A stretch of 29,653 bases of DNA from CAYWLI01 sp964519535 (GCA_964519535.1 CAZFIR010000150.1:1-29653), one strand, 5' to 3'. Shown: positions 1 through 8,631, counted from the stretch's first letter. Translations and numbers: made by a program. Notes: a model not told the origin generated them from the letters alone.

Positions 1-805
1 CTACCTGCACCGGCCGGATATGACTGATGGATATGGACCCCCTCAGGATCCCCCCGACGCTCGGCACCGTCTTGCAAGAGACCCCTATTGCCTGACACTG
101 CTCGGTGATCTCCCTGATCTTTCTCCCTGAGATGTTCTGGATGGCGATGATGACCTCTTTGACTCCTTTCGAGGTGACCACAGAGGAAAGTTTTGAGGTC
201 TTATCCAAAACCTCGACTCCATGAATACGCTGTCTGATTTTGCCAGGATCATCATCTAAGAAGCCTACCACCTCGTAGGGCATGTTCTGCTCGCGCCTGA
301 TGCTGCGCAGGATCATCTCCCCTACGTCCCCAGCCCCGACGATCAAGACCTTTCGCCTTATTTCAGGATATTTAGGAGCAGAGTAAATCTCCCGTATGAT
401 GCGGTAAAGAAATCTCGATCCCCCCAAAAAGACCAGGATAACGAACCAGTCTATGAGGAATACAGAGCGCGGGAAGCCATGGAGGTGAAAAAAAAAGGCG
501 ATGCTTGAGATGAACAGCAGAGTTCCTACAGTAACGGATTTAATGACGCGCAACAGGTCATCGATGCTCGCATAGCGGAAGACCCCGCTGTAGAGCCCGA
601 AGAGAAAAAAGGAGGATGCCCTAAAAAAAACCAGAAGGGGTACAGATATAAAGATTTGGGGTAAATATTCTTCGGGCACGGAAAAATTAAACCGCAAAAA
701 ATAGGCCAGCAAGAGGGATAAAATCGTACAGATAATATCATTCCCCAGGATCAAAAGCCTCCTCGGATACTTAAAGAAGCTCCAATCCAAGGAGATCATC
801 TTCAT
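1..805 (-). CDS. CapD/WbpM/FlaA1-like polysaccharide biosynthesis protein, N-terminal part (runs off left edge)
   Basis: Partial membrane-bound nucleotide-diphosphate-sugar epimerase/dehydratase of the CapD/WbpM family; about 268 N-terminal residues are visible. The start ATG at 803-805 overlaps the TGA of the upstream glycosyltransferase gene (802-804), so the two are probably translationally coupled. The N-terminus starts MKMISLDWSFFKYPRRLLIL and gives about four hydrophobic segments in the first 130 residues. A Rossmann-type domain follows, with the glycine-rich motif VLIVGAGDVGEMIL near residue 150 and then the DDDP and GVEVLDK elements of the CoA-binding-like domain typical of this family. 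The last visible residues (ISHIRPVQV) match the linker before the catalytic epimerase domain, which would lie beyond the window. Family members use UDP-GlcNAc-type substrates (4,6-dehydration) for O-antigen or capsule sugars. A phosphoglycosyl transferase with a similar N-terminal module is less likely because of that linker. Confidence 0.85.
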   Translation of the reverse strand, partial: MKMISLDWSFFKYPRRLLILGNDIICTILSLLLAYFLRFNFSVPEEYLPQIFISVPLLVFFRASSFFLFGLYSGVFRYASIDDLLRVIKSVTVGTLLFISSIAFFFHLHGFPRSVFLIDWFVILVFLGGSRFLYRIIREIYSAPKYPEIRRKVLIVGAGDVGEMILRSIRREQNMPYEVVGFLDDDPGKIRQRIHGVEVLDKTSKLSSVVTSKGVKEVIIAIQNISGRKIREITEQCQAIGVSCKTVPSVGGILRGSISISHIRPVQV

Positions 806-2382
806 TGCTTCTCTCCCGCACCTTTTATTAGAAAAACAGTCGTGGCATATTTAGGGATCTTTATGCCGGGGATATCGATTCTCTGTAGATCCCTAGGAGA
901 TATCTTCTCTAAAAAAACGGGGGAGAGCTGATCTATGGTCTTCTGGTTGATCACAAGGAGCCTTGCTTTCTTCTCCCTGGTAAATCTTATAATATCTTGA
1001 TAATTTCCCTTAGATAGTTCGATAAACTCACCATCGGCATAAAAGGCAAGCCGGTTGAATTCATTCTGCCCGACAATAATTGAGTGGGCATAACCATGAT
1101 CTTTCAGCCACAAACCAATCTCCTTGAGCTCCAATTTGTCCTTCCTTTGAGGGGCCAAGGCTACGGCAAGTAAAGGGACGCAGATGACAAGGAGCAAAAG
1201 AGGGGTTATCCAGCGAACGACATAATCCTTCAAGGGGAAATCCCTCGGCTTCGTCCACTGAATTATCCTCTGCTTTAACTCCACAAACCCCACACCACTC
1301 CAGATTAAAGAAGGGACTACCATGGGGAAAAGGTATCTGGGGTGTAAATAATTGGTGTCTTTGAGATAAATGAGAAAAATTGGTACAAATACCGCGTAAA
1401 CAAAAAAAAGGAGAAATTCATCTTGCCGATATTTAATCTTTCTTCTTTTTATCAGGCCAAAAAGAAAGAGGAGAAATAGGATATTAAAAACCTTCACGGA
1501 GTTGTAGAAGATATGCGATGAATAAAGGACAAAGCGGTGTTTTTTGGCAAGAGCAAAAAATTCTTTTCCAGTTTGGGAAATACTCAACTTTTCAACTTCA
1601 TTTTCTATGCTTTTCATCGTTTGATTCTCTATTACTCTTATGCTGACAATATTTTTGATTGCTTGAACTTGAATTTTTCCTATTTGAATGCCCTTTTGGT
1701 TCATTAACAAACCCAAAAGAGAAAAAATAAAAAATACAGTTACGCAAAGTACCCCAAACGCCATCAGCCTCTTTTTCCAAGAGATACCATTTTTGAGCCC
1801 ATGCCATAAAAGAAAAAGTACGAGGGCTGCCAATAATGTCAAACCTTCCATCCTTAGGGAGGCGGCAATCGCGATAAAGAACGAAGACAACGCCACAAAA
1901 ACGAGTTTCCCGTCTTTTATCCCTTTATATCCCCACCATAAGGCAGTAGTATAAAAAAAGATAAAGGGTATATTCCTTAGCACCTCTGCTGAATATTGTA
2001 CCAATAGTGGACATAGAGCGTAAAAGATTGTTCCCCAAAGGGCTATTTTTTCGTCAAATATCCGTCTGGCCAGCAAATAGAAGGGTATTGCAGTCAGGGC
2101 CCCACAGAGTGTTGAGACCAATTGTCCTGCCAATCCCCAATCTCCAAAAACCTTATAAAATGGTAAAATAAGAAGGGGAAAAAAGGAATAATATGCATAA
2201 TTTCTAAAGAGCTCGTGATGATATTCTCCGGCAGAATATAGTTGGGCCATTTTGATATATAAAATGCCATCATTGGCAATCACATAATTTTGCTTCAATG
2301 CAAATAGACGTACCCCTAATGCTACGAGAAATAAGATAAAAATGATGAACCTTTGATCAAAGAAGCCTTTTTTATCCAACAT
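802..2382 (-). CDS. GT-C membrane glycosyltransferase (PMT/ArnT-like, GT39/GT83 type)
   Basis: Polytopic glycosyltransferase of 526 aa, predicted to move a sugar from a polyprenyl-phosphate donor on the periplasmic side of the inner membrane. An N-terminal hydrophobic segment (residues 12-30) is followed by ANDGILYIKM, whose Asp38 sits where the first-loop catalytic Asp of GT-C enzymes is found. About ten further hydrophobic helices follow to about residue 410, and a soluble C-terminal domain fills the last 110 residues. ATG at 2380-2382 is preceded by a purine-rich AAGGAAGA. The gene overlaps the downstream CapD-like gene by ATGA and also overlaps the C-terminal scrap of the upstream methyltransferase remnant. 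It could add a side-branch sugar to the polymer or modify lipid A. With no Wzy in view, a role in polymerisation or ligation cannot be excluded. Confidence 0.8.
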   Translation of the reverse strand: MLDKKGFFDQRFIIFILFLVALGVRLFALKQNYVIANDGILYIKMAQLYSAGEYHHELFRNYAYYSFFPLLILPFYKVFGDWGLAGQLVSTLCGALTAIPFYLLARRIFDEKIALWGTIFYALCPLLVQYSAEVLRNIPFIFFYTTALWWGYKGIKDGKLVFVALSSFFIAIAASLRMEGLTLLAALVLFLLWHGLKNGISWKKRLMAFGVLCVTVFFIFSLLGLLMNQKGIQIGKIQVQAIKNIVSIRVIENQTMKSIENEVEKLSISQTGKEFFALAKKHRFVLYSSHIFYNSVKVFNILFLLFLFGLIKRRKIKYRQDEFLLFFVYAVFVPIFLIYLKDTNYLHPRYLFPMVVPSLIWSGVGFVELKQRIIQWTKPRDFPLKDYVVRWITPLLLLVICVPLLAVALAPQRKDKLELKEIGLWLKDHGYAHSIIVGQNEFNRLAFYADGEFIELSKGNYQDIIRFTREKKARLLVINQKTIDQLSPVFLEKISPRDLQRIDIPGIKIPKYATTVFLIKGAGEKQ

Positions 2383-2627
2383 TCTTCCTTTTTCCCTTAA
2401 GACGAGCTACCGCGAACAAGACTTTGTAATCAGGGGAGCCTGCGGCCATCTCTCGCCTTTTTGGCCAGGCAACCCAGTCCTTGGCCAGCGCCGCAGACCA
2501 CCTCTAAAACATCCTTACCTTCACAATAGTGTTGAGCAAAGTGGTAACGGCTAAAGAGCCGCCGGGTCTGTTCTTCCGAGACCTTGGCACCCGGGACTTC
2601 AGTTACATGACTGTAGTCAATTAGCAT
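2372..2627 (-). pseudogene. SAM-dependent methyltransferase remnant with out-of-frame internal deletion
   Basis: A 65-codon ORF (2430-2627) begins MLIDYSHVTEVPGAKVSEEQ and carries the start of a class I methyltransferase, including KDVLEVVCGAGQGLG (SAM motif I), then stops after RDGRRLP. In another frame, from 2449 to the TAA at 2372-2374, lies GSPDYKVLFAVARLKGK, which resembles the extreme C-terminus of this methyltransferase type (YKVLYAVGRK-like, from memory). The simplest reading is that the central roughly 170 residues were lost in an out-of-frame deletion joining the two ends. The ATG follows directly on the TAA of the aminotransferase gene, so it was once part of this operon. The tail overlaps the start of the GT-C gene by 11 bp. 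A functional short protein is unlikely because the catalytic core is absent. Confidence 0.75.
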
Positions 2628-3785
2628 TTATTTCAAACTTTCGATTCTTCGACAGGCCTCATCGAGAATGGGATCCTTCTTGGCAAAACAAAATCGAGCC
2701 AATGTCTTTCCTGATCCATCATGATAAAACGCCTCCCCTGGAACACAGGCTACACCCGTCTGATGAAGCACGCGCATGACTCGTTGCTTACTATTTTCCC
2801 CTGGAAGACGTGAAATATCTGCCAGTATGTAATAGGCTCCTTGTGGAATGTAGGGGGGGAGTCCCCCACTAGAAAGGGCTTCACACATTCTATCCCGTTT
2901 CCTGCTATATTCTTCAGCAAGTCTTCGATAGTAATCGGGCTCCAGTTCCATAAGCCCGTGGGCTACACCTACCTGTAGTGGTGCTGGGGCACATACATAC
3001 ACAAGGTCATTAAAGTAACCAATGGTTTGAGCCCAACGGGCATCGCAAATACAATAGCCAATACGCCATCCCGTAATGCTAAATGCCTTTGACAATCCGG
3101 AAATGGTAATCGTTCTTTCTTTCATGCCGGGCAAGATGACCGGCGGCATATGACTCTGCCCTTCATACACAAAATGTTCATAGATCTCGTCAGTAAAAAC
3201 AAAAAGATCGTGCTTGACGGCAACCCGTGCAATCATTTCTAATTCCTCCCGGTGGAAGACCTTACCTGAAGGATTAGCAGGGGTATTAACAATAATACCC
3301 TTTGTCTTTTGCGTTACCGCTTGTTCAAGATCCTCTTGAGTGAACGTCCAATCCGGGGGGTTCATCTTCACGTAAACGGGGATAGCCTGTGTAGCAATCA
3401 ATGTACTTACATGGTAGCCATAGAATGGTTCAAAAACGATGACTTCATCTCCGGGATCCAAAAGCGACAAGCAGGCACAGTAAAACGCCCCCGTCGATCC
3501 CGCACTAACAATAATCTGACTTTGTGGGTCTACCTCGTGACCTGTGAATATTTTGTGTTTAGAAGCAATTGCCTCTCTCAGCTCATCCAGACCATCATAA
3601 CGGGTATACGAATTGATTCCCCCGTCAATAGCCTCTTTAGCTGCGAGGCGTACCTGGGCAGGTACTTCTAAATCACATACACCTTGAGCCAGGTTGATTC
3701 CGCCAACACGATCACACTCAATTGACATATTCCGAATTTCAGATTGCATCACCCATTCATGTCGCCTGCTTAGCTTCAATGGCAT
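2628..3785 (-). CDS. PLP-dependent class I/II aminotransferase
   Basis: A 385-aa fold-type I aminotransferase of the aspartate/aromatic aminotransferase group. Visible motifs are the NTPANPSGK loop (167-175), TDEIYEH with the pyridine-contacting Asp199, and SGLSKAFSITGWRIGY, where Lys233 is the predicted Schiff-base lysine. Length is normal. The start ATG at 3783-3785 has AAAGG just upstream. It lies 29 bp after the DegT-type aminotransferase gene and immediately before the methyltransferase remnant, in the same run as the E1 alpha/beta and aldo/keto reductase genes. A free amino acid/keto acid exchange is the family norm. In this context it could supply a 2-keto acid to the E1 pair, or an amino donor for a glycan substituent. 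Substrate cannot be read from sequence. Confidence 0.88.
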   Translation of the reverse strand: MPLKLSRRHEWVMQSEIRNMSIECDRVGGINLAQGVCDLEVPAQVRLAAKEAIDGGINSYTRYDGLDELREAIASKHKIFTGHEVDPQSQIIVSAGSTGAFYCACLSLLDPGDEVIVFEPFYGYHVSTLIATQAIPVYVKMNPPDWTFTQEDLEQAVTQKTKGIIVNTPANPSGKVFHREELEMIARVAVKHDLFVFTDEIYEHFVYEGQSHMPPVILPGMKERTITISGLSKAFSITGWRIGYCICDARWAQTIGYFNDLVYVCAPAPLQVGVAHGLMELEPDYYRRLAEEYSRKRDRMCEALSSGGLPPYIPQGAYYILADISRLPGENSKQRVMRVLHQTGVACVPGEAFYHDGSGKTLARFCFAKKDPILDEACRRIESLK

Positions 3786-3814
3786 GACCTTTCTACCCTT
3801 AATACTTTATTAAT

Positions 3815-4921
3815 CTATTTACCATAAAAGGACCGTACAATCTCAATCACATAATCCACTTCCACTTCCGTAATTTCAACGTTCATGGGAAGCGAACAGA
3901 CTTCTCTGCTCAAAGCCTCCGTCTCCGGAAAACCCCTGTCTTCAAGTTTTAATGCCTCATGCTTATAATATGGCTTTCGGAATTGCGTGAGAACTTCAAC
4001 GCCCTCTTTCTTTAAATATTCAGAAAAATCATCCCCTTGCTTTGCCCTCACTACATAATTTTGGTAGACGTGATCTCTCTGCGGATCACTGTAGTGAGGT
4101 AACATCAAGGCAGGGATGTCCGCCAATGCAGCTTTGTAACGTTCTGCAATTTCTCTTCTTCTTTCTATCCATGTGGGCAGATGCCGCAATTTTATATCCA
4201 AAAAGGCGGCCTGGAGGTTATCTAACAAACAGGTGAAACCATGCCCGTGGTATTCTCCTGTCTCACGATCCTCTCCATTATAACGCATGCGGGTGGCAAA
4301 TAAGGCTACATCTGGATCATCCGTGGTGATGGCGCCACCATCGCCATACCCACCAAGAATTTTGAAGGGATAAAAACTCCAGCACCCGGTAAGCCCCCAG
4401 AAACCTCCTTTTTTTCCATTCATGCTGGCACCAAGACTCTGGCAGGCATCCTCAATCACAACGAGATCGTATCTCTCAGCTATCTCCATAATATGATCCA
4501 TATCAGCCATATATCCGTTAAGGTGAACCGGAATAATACCTCTTGTCTTCTCAGTAATAGCCTCTTCGATCTTATCTGGGTCTATATTGAAATCTTTCCC
4601 TACATCAACCAGTACTGGTTTGGCCCCCACATTTACTACCGCCGAGGCCGTGGCAACAAAGGTATGAGCCGGCACAATCACTTCATCATCTGGGCCTATT
4701 CTCGCTGCGCGAAGAGAAATATGGAGTGCATCATAGCCGCTGTTAAGCCCAACGGCGAATTTTGTTCCCACAAAATCAGCGAGATTTTCTTCAAAACCCT
4801 TTAGGTGGACGCGATCAATCAGATCACCCCTTGCCATAACCTCAAAATAGGCAGTATCAATCTCGTCTTTGATCATGAGATAATTCCTGTCTGGATTCAC
4901 AAAGCGCACTTTATAGGACAC
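3815..4921 (-). CDS. DegT/DnrJ/EryC1-type nucleotide-sugar aminotransferase
   Basis: A 368-aa PLP sugar aminotransferase, predicted to aminate a keto group on a nucleotide-activated hexose. The N-terminal half has the LNSGYDALHISL cofactor-phosphate loop (59-70), IEDACQSLGA with Asp158 and Gln161, and FYPFKILGGYGDGGA with the predicted Schiff-base Lys187. The sequence GHGFTCLLDNLQAAFLDIKL continues the family pattern. The start is GTG at 4919-4921, with GGGAGGA at good spacing; an out-of-frame ATG lies between them and opens only a five-codon reading frame. It follows the E1 beta gene by 44 bp. The pattern looks closer to the QdtB/FdtB/DesV-like 3-amino-sugar branch than to textbook WbpE. It is nonetheless the only sugar aminotransferase in the window and so the only local candidate for the WbpE step. 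Confidence 0.9.
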   Translation of the reverse strand: MSYKVRFVNPDRNYLMIKDEIDTAYFEVMARGDLIDRVHLKGFEENLADFVGTKFAVGLNSGYDALHISLRAARIGPDDEVIVPAHTFVATASAVVNVGAKPVLVDVGKDFNIDPDKIEEAITEKTRGIIPVHLNGYMADMDHIMEIAERYDLVVIEDACQSLGASMNGKKGGFWGLTGCWSFYPFKILGGYGDGGAITTDDPDVALFATRMRYNGEDRETGEYHGHGFTCLLDNLQAAFLDIKLRHLPTWIERRREIAERYKAALADIPALMLPHYSDPQRDHVYQNYVVRAKQGDDFSEYLKKEGVEVLTQFRKPYYKHEALKLEDRGFPETEALSREVCSLPMNVEITEVEVDYVIEIVRSFYGK

Positions 4922-4965
4922 TCATTCCTCCCAAATCAGGTGATCTACAGATAATGCTCTCAACA

Positions 4966-5952
4966 TCACAGATAATTACCGCCCAATAATTCCTTTACAC
5001 TCAGAATAATCTCCCTCGCTTTTGGATAATAGAAGTCCTCCAATGCCCTGCTTGCAGGTGTCGGCACATCAGGCAAGGTAATTCTCTTTATAGGAGCTTT
5101 AAGAAATTCAAATGCATTTTCTGCGACGAGGGATGCGATTTCTGCAGCCACTCCACAGGTCTTCCAACCTCCATCAGCAATGATCAATTTACCTGTCTTT
5201 TTTATGGATGCAAATAAAAGATTTTCATCCAATGGTTTAACTGAACGAAGATCGATGACCTCTACATTAACCCCTTCTCGCTCTAATTCTTCAGAAGCCT
5301 TTATCGATTCAACCACCATATAAGAAGTCGCCACCAAGGTTACATCCTTTCCTTCTTTCCTAATGATCCCCTTGCCGATCTGAACAGAATATATTTTTTT
5401 GGAAACCTCTCCCTCCAAGTTATATAACCATCTGTCATCCAGATAAACGACAGGGTTATTATCTTTGATGGCCGCGATCATTAATCCTTTCGCATCATAG
5501 GCAGTAGAAGGCATAACTACTTTAAGCCCTGGAACATGAGCAAAAAGGGCATGTAATGACTGAGAATGTTGGGCGGCCTGCTCTCCCCCTCTATTGATGA
5601 TGCCCCAAATCACGACTGGCACCGACGCTCTCCCTCCAAACATATAGTGCCAATTGGCTGCTTCATTAATGACAGGATCCATTGCGTACATCATAAAATC
5701 TATCCGTGGATGGACAACCACCGGCCTCATCCCGACAATAGCAGCTCCTACTGCCGTCCCTGTAATAGCATTTTCAGATACTGGTGTATCAATTACGCGT
5801 TCTGCCCCGAATTTCTCAAGAAGTCCCTTGGCAGTATTACCGACATACCACGGACTTTTTACCCCTTGCCCTATAAGAAAAACGGATGGATCATAGTCCA
5901 TCATCTGGTGAAGCGCTTCGTTAATAGCTAATGAATATGTTAATTGCCTCAT
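4966..5952 (-). CDS. Thiamine-diphosphate-dependent dehydrogenase E1 component, beta subunit
   Basis: A 328-aa beta subunit of the alpha2beta2 2-oxo-acid dehydrogenase E1 family (PdhB/AcoB/BkdA2 type). Hallmarks are RVIDTPVSENAITGTAVGAA, with Glu60 in the position that activates the ThDP aminopyrimidine; QHSQSLHALFAHVPGLKVV, with His129; PSTAYDAKGL; and the C-terminal transketolase_C domain with EVIDLRSVKPLDE. The C-terminus carries the usual PDVPTPASRALEDFYYP. The start ATG has no strong ribosome site immediately upstream. It lies 92 bp downstream of the alpha gene and 44 bp upstream of a sugar aminotransferase. No lipoyl E2 or E3 gene is present, so oxidative acyl transfer to CoA is not supported locally. 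A non-oxidative carboligation role in sugar biosynthesis is an inference from context. Confidence 0.9.
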   Translation of the reverse strand: MRQLTYSLAINEALHQMMDYDPSVFLIGQGVKSPWYVGNTAKGLLEKFGAERVIDTPVSENAITGTAVGAAIVGMRPVVVHPRIDFMMYAMDPVINEAANWHYMFGGRASVPVVIWGIINRGGEQAAQHSQSLHALFAHVPGLKVVMPSTAYDAKGLMIAAIKDNNPVVYLDDRWLYNLEGEVSKKIYSVQIGKGIIRKEGKDVTLVATSYMVVESIKASEELEREGVNVEVIDLRSVKPLDENLLFASIKKTGKLIIADGGWKTCGVAAEIASLVAENAFEFLKAPIKRITLPDVPTPASRALEDFYYPKAREIILSVKELLGGNYL

Positions 5953-6010
5953 CCCGCTTGTTTCCCCTGTCGATATGTTACGTGAGTTTACCCGCCTTAT
6001 TGAGTTTATT

Positions 6011-6045
6011 GGGTTTTATTTTGCTATCTCCTCCAGAATAAACCC
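6011..6045. repeat. Imperfect inverted repeat between E1 alpha and E1 beta genes
   Basis: The arms GGGTTTTATT (6011-6020) and AATAAACCC (6037-6045) can pair with one bulged base. The loop holds a strong ribosome-site-like GGAGGAG (minus strand) not followed by a start codon. It sits directly on the stop codon of the E1 alpha gene. It could be a weak processing or attenuation hairpin, or simply the relic of a lost start. It has no U-run, so a classical terminator is unlikely. Confidence 0.3.
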
Positions 6046-7037
6046 TATGCGTCGACTTCTTTAAACACATTCTTAACAAGTTCTTCAGGCTTTGGATAGT
6101 GACTCATTTTCGCATATCGATGAGCTTCCTTAACTTCCTCTTCCGCTTCCCACTTTATCCTTCTCAATTCTTCTTCTCCCAATATTCTATTCTTAATCAG
6201 GAATTTTTCAAACTTTTTTACAGGATCCTTCTTCCTCCACTTTTCTAATTCTTCTTTGGATCGGATATCTGTATGAGTTCCTTGAATATTATCATCAGGG
6301 CCAACGTGTCCCCGTAACCGATAAGTCATAAATTCTATAAAAACGGGGCCCCGTCCTTTCCGGCATAAGCCGACAGCATTTTTTGAAACTTCATAGACCT
6401 TCAGAACGTCATTGCCATCGACCCTGTGACTCTGGATACCAAAAGGCTTCCCAATTTTAAAGATATTATTTTGAGGTCGGCATTCTCTAATCGGCATATG
6501 GGTTGCGTAAAAATTGTTTTCGCAGACAAATATAATCGGAAGCCTTTTGAGGGCCGCAAAATTTAGTGATTCATAAAGTACTCCTTCGCCAGTTGCTCCG
6601 TCTCCAAAAAAGCTCACCGTCACCCTCTTTTCCCTTCTTATGCTCGAAGCGAGGGCTGCTCCGAGAGCTAATGAAATTGTGCCGGCAACAATCGGAGCTG
6701 ATCCAACCATTCCCATCTCTGGGGAAATAAGATGCATGGAGCCCCCCCTGCCCCTGGAACATCCGGTCTCCTTCCCATAAATTTCTGCAATCAGTCCTTG
6801 CATGTCGCCACCTTTCGCAAGATAGTGACCGTGCGAACGATGTGTACCAAAAACATAATCTTTTACAGATAGAGCAAGGCAAACTCCCGTTGCTATTGCC
6901 TCCTCTCCGGAATAAAGATGGACGGGACATCGAATCTCTCCACTAAGAATTGGCTCAATGAAACTCTCTTCGCAGATTCGTATTCTTACCATGGTTGAAT
7001 ATAATTTTTTTAGAAACTCTCTTGATAACATTTTCAT
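6045..7037 (-). CDS. Thiamine-diphosphate-dependent dehydrogenase E1 component, alpha subunit
   Basis: The alpha subunit of an E1-type ThDP enzyme, 330 aa from the ATG at 7035-7037. An upstream in-frame TTG at 7052 would add five residues but lacks a ribosome site. Motifs are THRSHGHYLAKGG, GRGGSMHLI (about 96-104), and the ThDP/Mg motif, which starts FFGDGATGEG (GDG at 145-147) and ends about 30 residues later with CENN. The phosphorylation-loop-like region reads YRLRGHVGPDDN. Length fits PdhA/AcoA. It is followed by its beta partner and preceded by an aldo/keto reductase gene 32 bp away. Such separate alpha/beta E1 pairs without E2/E3 are known in antibiotic sugar pathways, where they attach two-carbon branches to nucleotide sugars. 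That is one possible role here. Confidence 0.9.
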   Translation of the reverse strand: MKMLSREFLKKLYSTMVRIRICEESFIEPILSGEIRCPVHLYSGEEAIATGVCLALSVKDYVFGTHRSHGHYLAKGGDMQGLIAEIYGKETGCSRGRGGSMHLISPEMGMVGSAPIVAGTISLALGAALASSIRREKRVTVSFFGDGATGEGVLYESLNFAALKRLPIIFVCENNFYATHMPIRECRPQNNIFKIGKPFGIQSHRVDGNDVLKVYEVSKNAVGLCRKGRGPVFIEFMTYRLRGHVGPDDNIQGTHTDIRSKEELEKWRKKDPVKKFEKFLIKNRILGEEELRRIKWEAEEEVKEAHRYAKMSHYPKPEELVKNVFKEVDA

Positions 7038-7069
7038 GATTTTGCACTTCAAAAAATATAAAAATATTT

Positions 7070-8020
7070 TTATGAGTCTGCGCTAGCAAATATTTGAGAT
7101 TGAATTAAAAGCTTGGTAAAATCTTCTGCGGATAATCTCCAATCAGCAGAGACAACATTCTCTTTAAGTTGATTTACATTTTTTATCCCAACTATCGCAT
7201 AAGTAATTAACGGATTATCTAATACCCAGCGCAAGGCAACCTGAGAAATAGTTTTGCCATAATGTTCACCAATTTTTTTTATAGTATCTAGCAGTTGCTT
7301 TTTCTCATTAAACTTTTTTGAGGAAAAATATGGACTTTTGCCTCTGGTATCGGATCCGCAAAAATTGTGATTGGGCTCGTATTTTCCGGACAGAAAACCA
7401 CGAGCCAAGGGACTATGTGCTATAAAAGACATATTAAATTTTTTACAGGTTGGCAAAATATCTCTCTCAACAGATCGATCTAGTAAATTGTACAAGGACT
7501 GAAGAGAGTCTATTCTCCCGATTTTCAGAAGTTGCTCGATTAACGCTTTTTCAAAATTTGAGCACCCTATATATTTTATCTTCCCAGCTCTTTGGCAGGC
7601 AAGCAGTGCTTCCATTGTTTCTTGCAGAGGTATATTAGGGCCAGGCCAATGGATTTGGTAAAGGGGAATAACGTCCATTTTTAAGCGCCGGAGGCTGTTC
7701 TCAAGCGCTTCAACTACTCTCTTTGGACTGCAGTCTTTAAAGGTATTGCCTCTTTCATCCCAATTTACCCCGAATTTCGATGCAATGACTACTTCGTTTC
7801 TTTTAAAACCTAGCCCCTTGCATAATATCTCTTCTGAATGCCCAAATCCATAAACATCTGCTGTATCAAAGAAATTTATGCCTAAATCCAGTGCTATTTT
7901 TATAGCCCTAATAGATTCGTTGTCATCTACATTACCATAACCATGCCCTCCTATTGCCCAGCAACCAAAGCCAATTCTGGAGACTTCTAAATCCGTTAAA
8001 CCTAATTTTACGTATTCCAT
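7070..8020 (-). CDS. Aldo/keto reductase
   Basis: A 316-aa NAD(P)H-dependent aldo/keto reductase with a TIM-barrel pattern. The catalytic tetrad is visible: Asp52 and Tyr57 in FDTADVYGFG, Lys82 in VIASKFG, and His124 in LYQIHWPGP. The YIGCSNFE strand and the C-terminal SQVALRWVLDNPLITYAIVGIK nucleotide-binding pattern follow. The start ATG overlaps the 3' end of the phosphoglycosyl transferase gene by 13 bp, so coupling is likely. Members found in sugar clusters reduce keto groups on nucleotide-activated deoxysugars, or aldehydes. In this run (reductase, E1 alpha/beta, sugar aminotransferase, aminotransferase) it could reduce the ketone left after a ThDP-dependent carbon-carbon bond is formed. 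The substrate is unknown. Confidence 0.9.
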   Translation of the reverse strand: MEYVKLGLTDLEVSRIGFGCWAIGGHGYGNVDDNESIRAIKIALDLGINFFDTADVYGFGHSEEILCKGLGFKRNEVVIASKFGVNWDERGNTFKDCSPKRVVEALENSLRRLKMDVIPLYQIHWPGPNIPLQETMEALLACQRAGKIKYIGCSNFEKALIEQLLKIGRIDSLQSLYNLLDRSVERDILPTCKKFNMSFIAHSPLARGFLSGKYEPNHNFCGSDTRGKSPYFSSKKFNEKKQLLDTIKKIGEHYGKTISQVALRWVLDNPLITYAIVGIKNVNQLKENVVSADWRLSAEDFTKLLIQSQIFASADS

Positions 8021-8631
8021 AATGACCTGATTTTGAATAGAGATATTAATGTCTGAATAATGATTTTAAAATCAACCCACATTGAACGATTTTTTACGTA
8101 TTTTATCCTCAGTTTATTTTTTTCTGGTTCTATTTCCCGATAATATTTTTCATCCACCCGCCCATCGCCCAAAATTTTATCCAAGTTAACAAATTTGATA
8201 GAAGCATAATCAGTTAGGCCTGGTTTAGCACTTAAAATAATCTTTTCTTTTTCATTATAGAGGATCGTATACTGCTCTACCTGGGGTCTAGGCCCGACAA
8301 AACTCATCTCACCAAAAATAATATTAATAAGCTGGGGTAACTCATCCAGTTTGTACTTTCGCAAAAACCTGCCAATCCGCGTCAAGCGCGAGTCATTCAA
8401 GGCCGTTGATAGTCCTCCTGTTTTTTCTGCGTCTTCTACCATTGTTCGGAACTTGAAAATTCGGAACTTCACCCCATTTAGTCCGACCCTCACGCCCCGG
8501 TAAAAAGCCGGAGCGGGTGAATCAATTCTTATCAATAAAATAATGACAACGATCAGCGGGCCAAACAGTACCAAGCCCAACAAGGCAAAGAATAAATCAA
8601 ATACCCTTTTAAACGAGCGATACAAAATCAT
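8008..8631 (-). CDS. Small monotopic phosphoglycosyl transferase (bacterial sugar transferase family)
   Basis: A 207-aa initiating enzyme of the WcaJ/PglC superfamily, without the N-terminal multi-helix module. It transfers a sugar-1-phosphate from a UDP-sugar to undecaprenyl phosphate in the inner membrane, beginning repeat-unit assembly. A single hydrophobic re-entrant segment lies at residues 10-34. Then come RVGLNG, KFRTM (60-64), the catalytic Asp96-Glu97 dyad in KLDELPQLINI, and the SFVGPRP motif (110-116). The start ATG at 8629-8631 follows a roughly 340-bp stretch of dead gene sequence. It overlaps the aldo/keto reductase gene. A decayed paralogue lies upstream at about 9097-9293, so this copy appears to have replaced it. 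Confidence 0.92.
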   Translation of the reverse strand: MILYRSFKRVFDLFFALLGLVLFGPLIVVIILLIRIDSPAPAFYRGVRVGLNGVKFRIFKFRTMVEDAEKTGGLSTALNDSRLTRIGRFLRKYKLDELPQLINIIFGEMSFVGPRPQVEQYTILYNEKEKIILSAKPGLTDYASIKFVNLDKILGDGRVDEKYYREIEPEKNKLRIKYVKNRSMWVDFKIIIQTLISLFKIRSLWNT

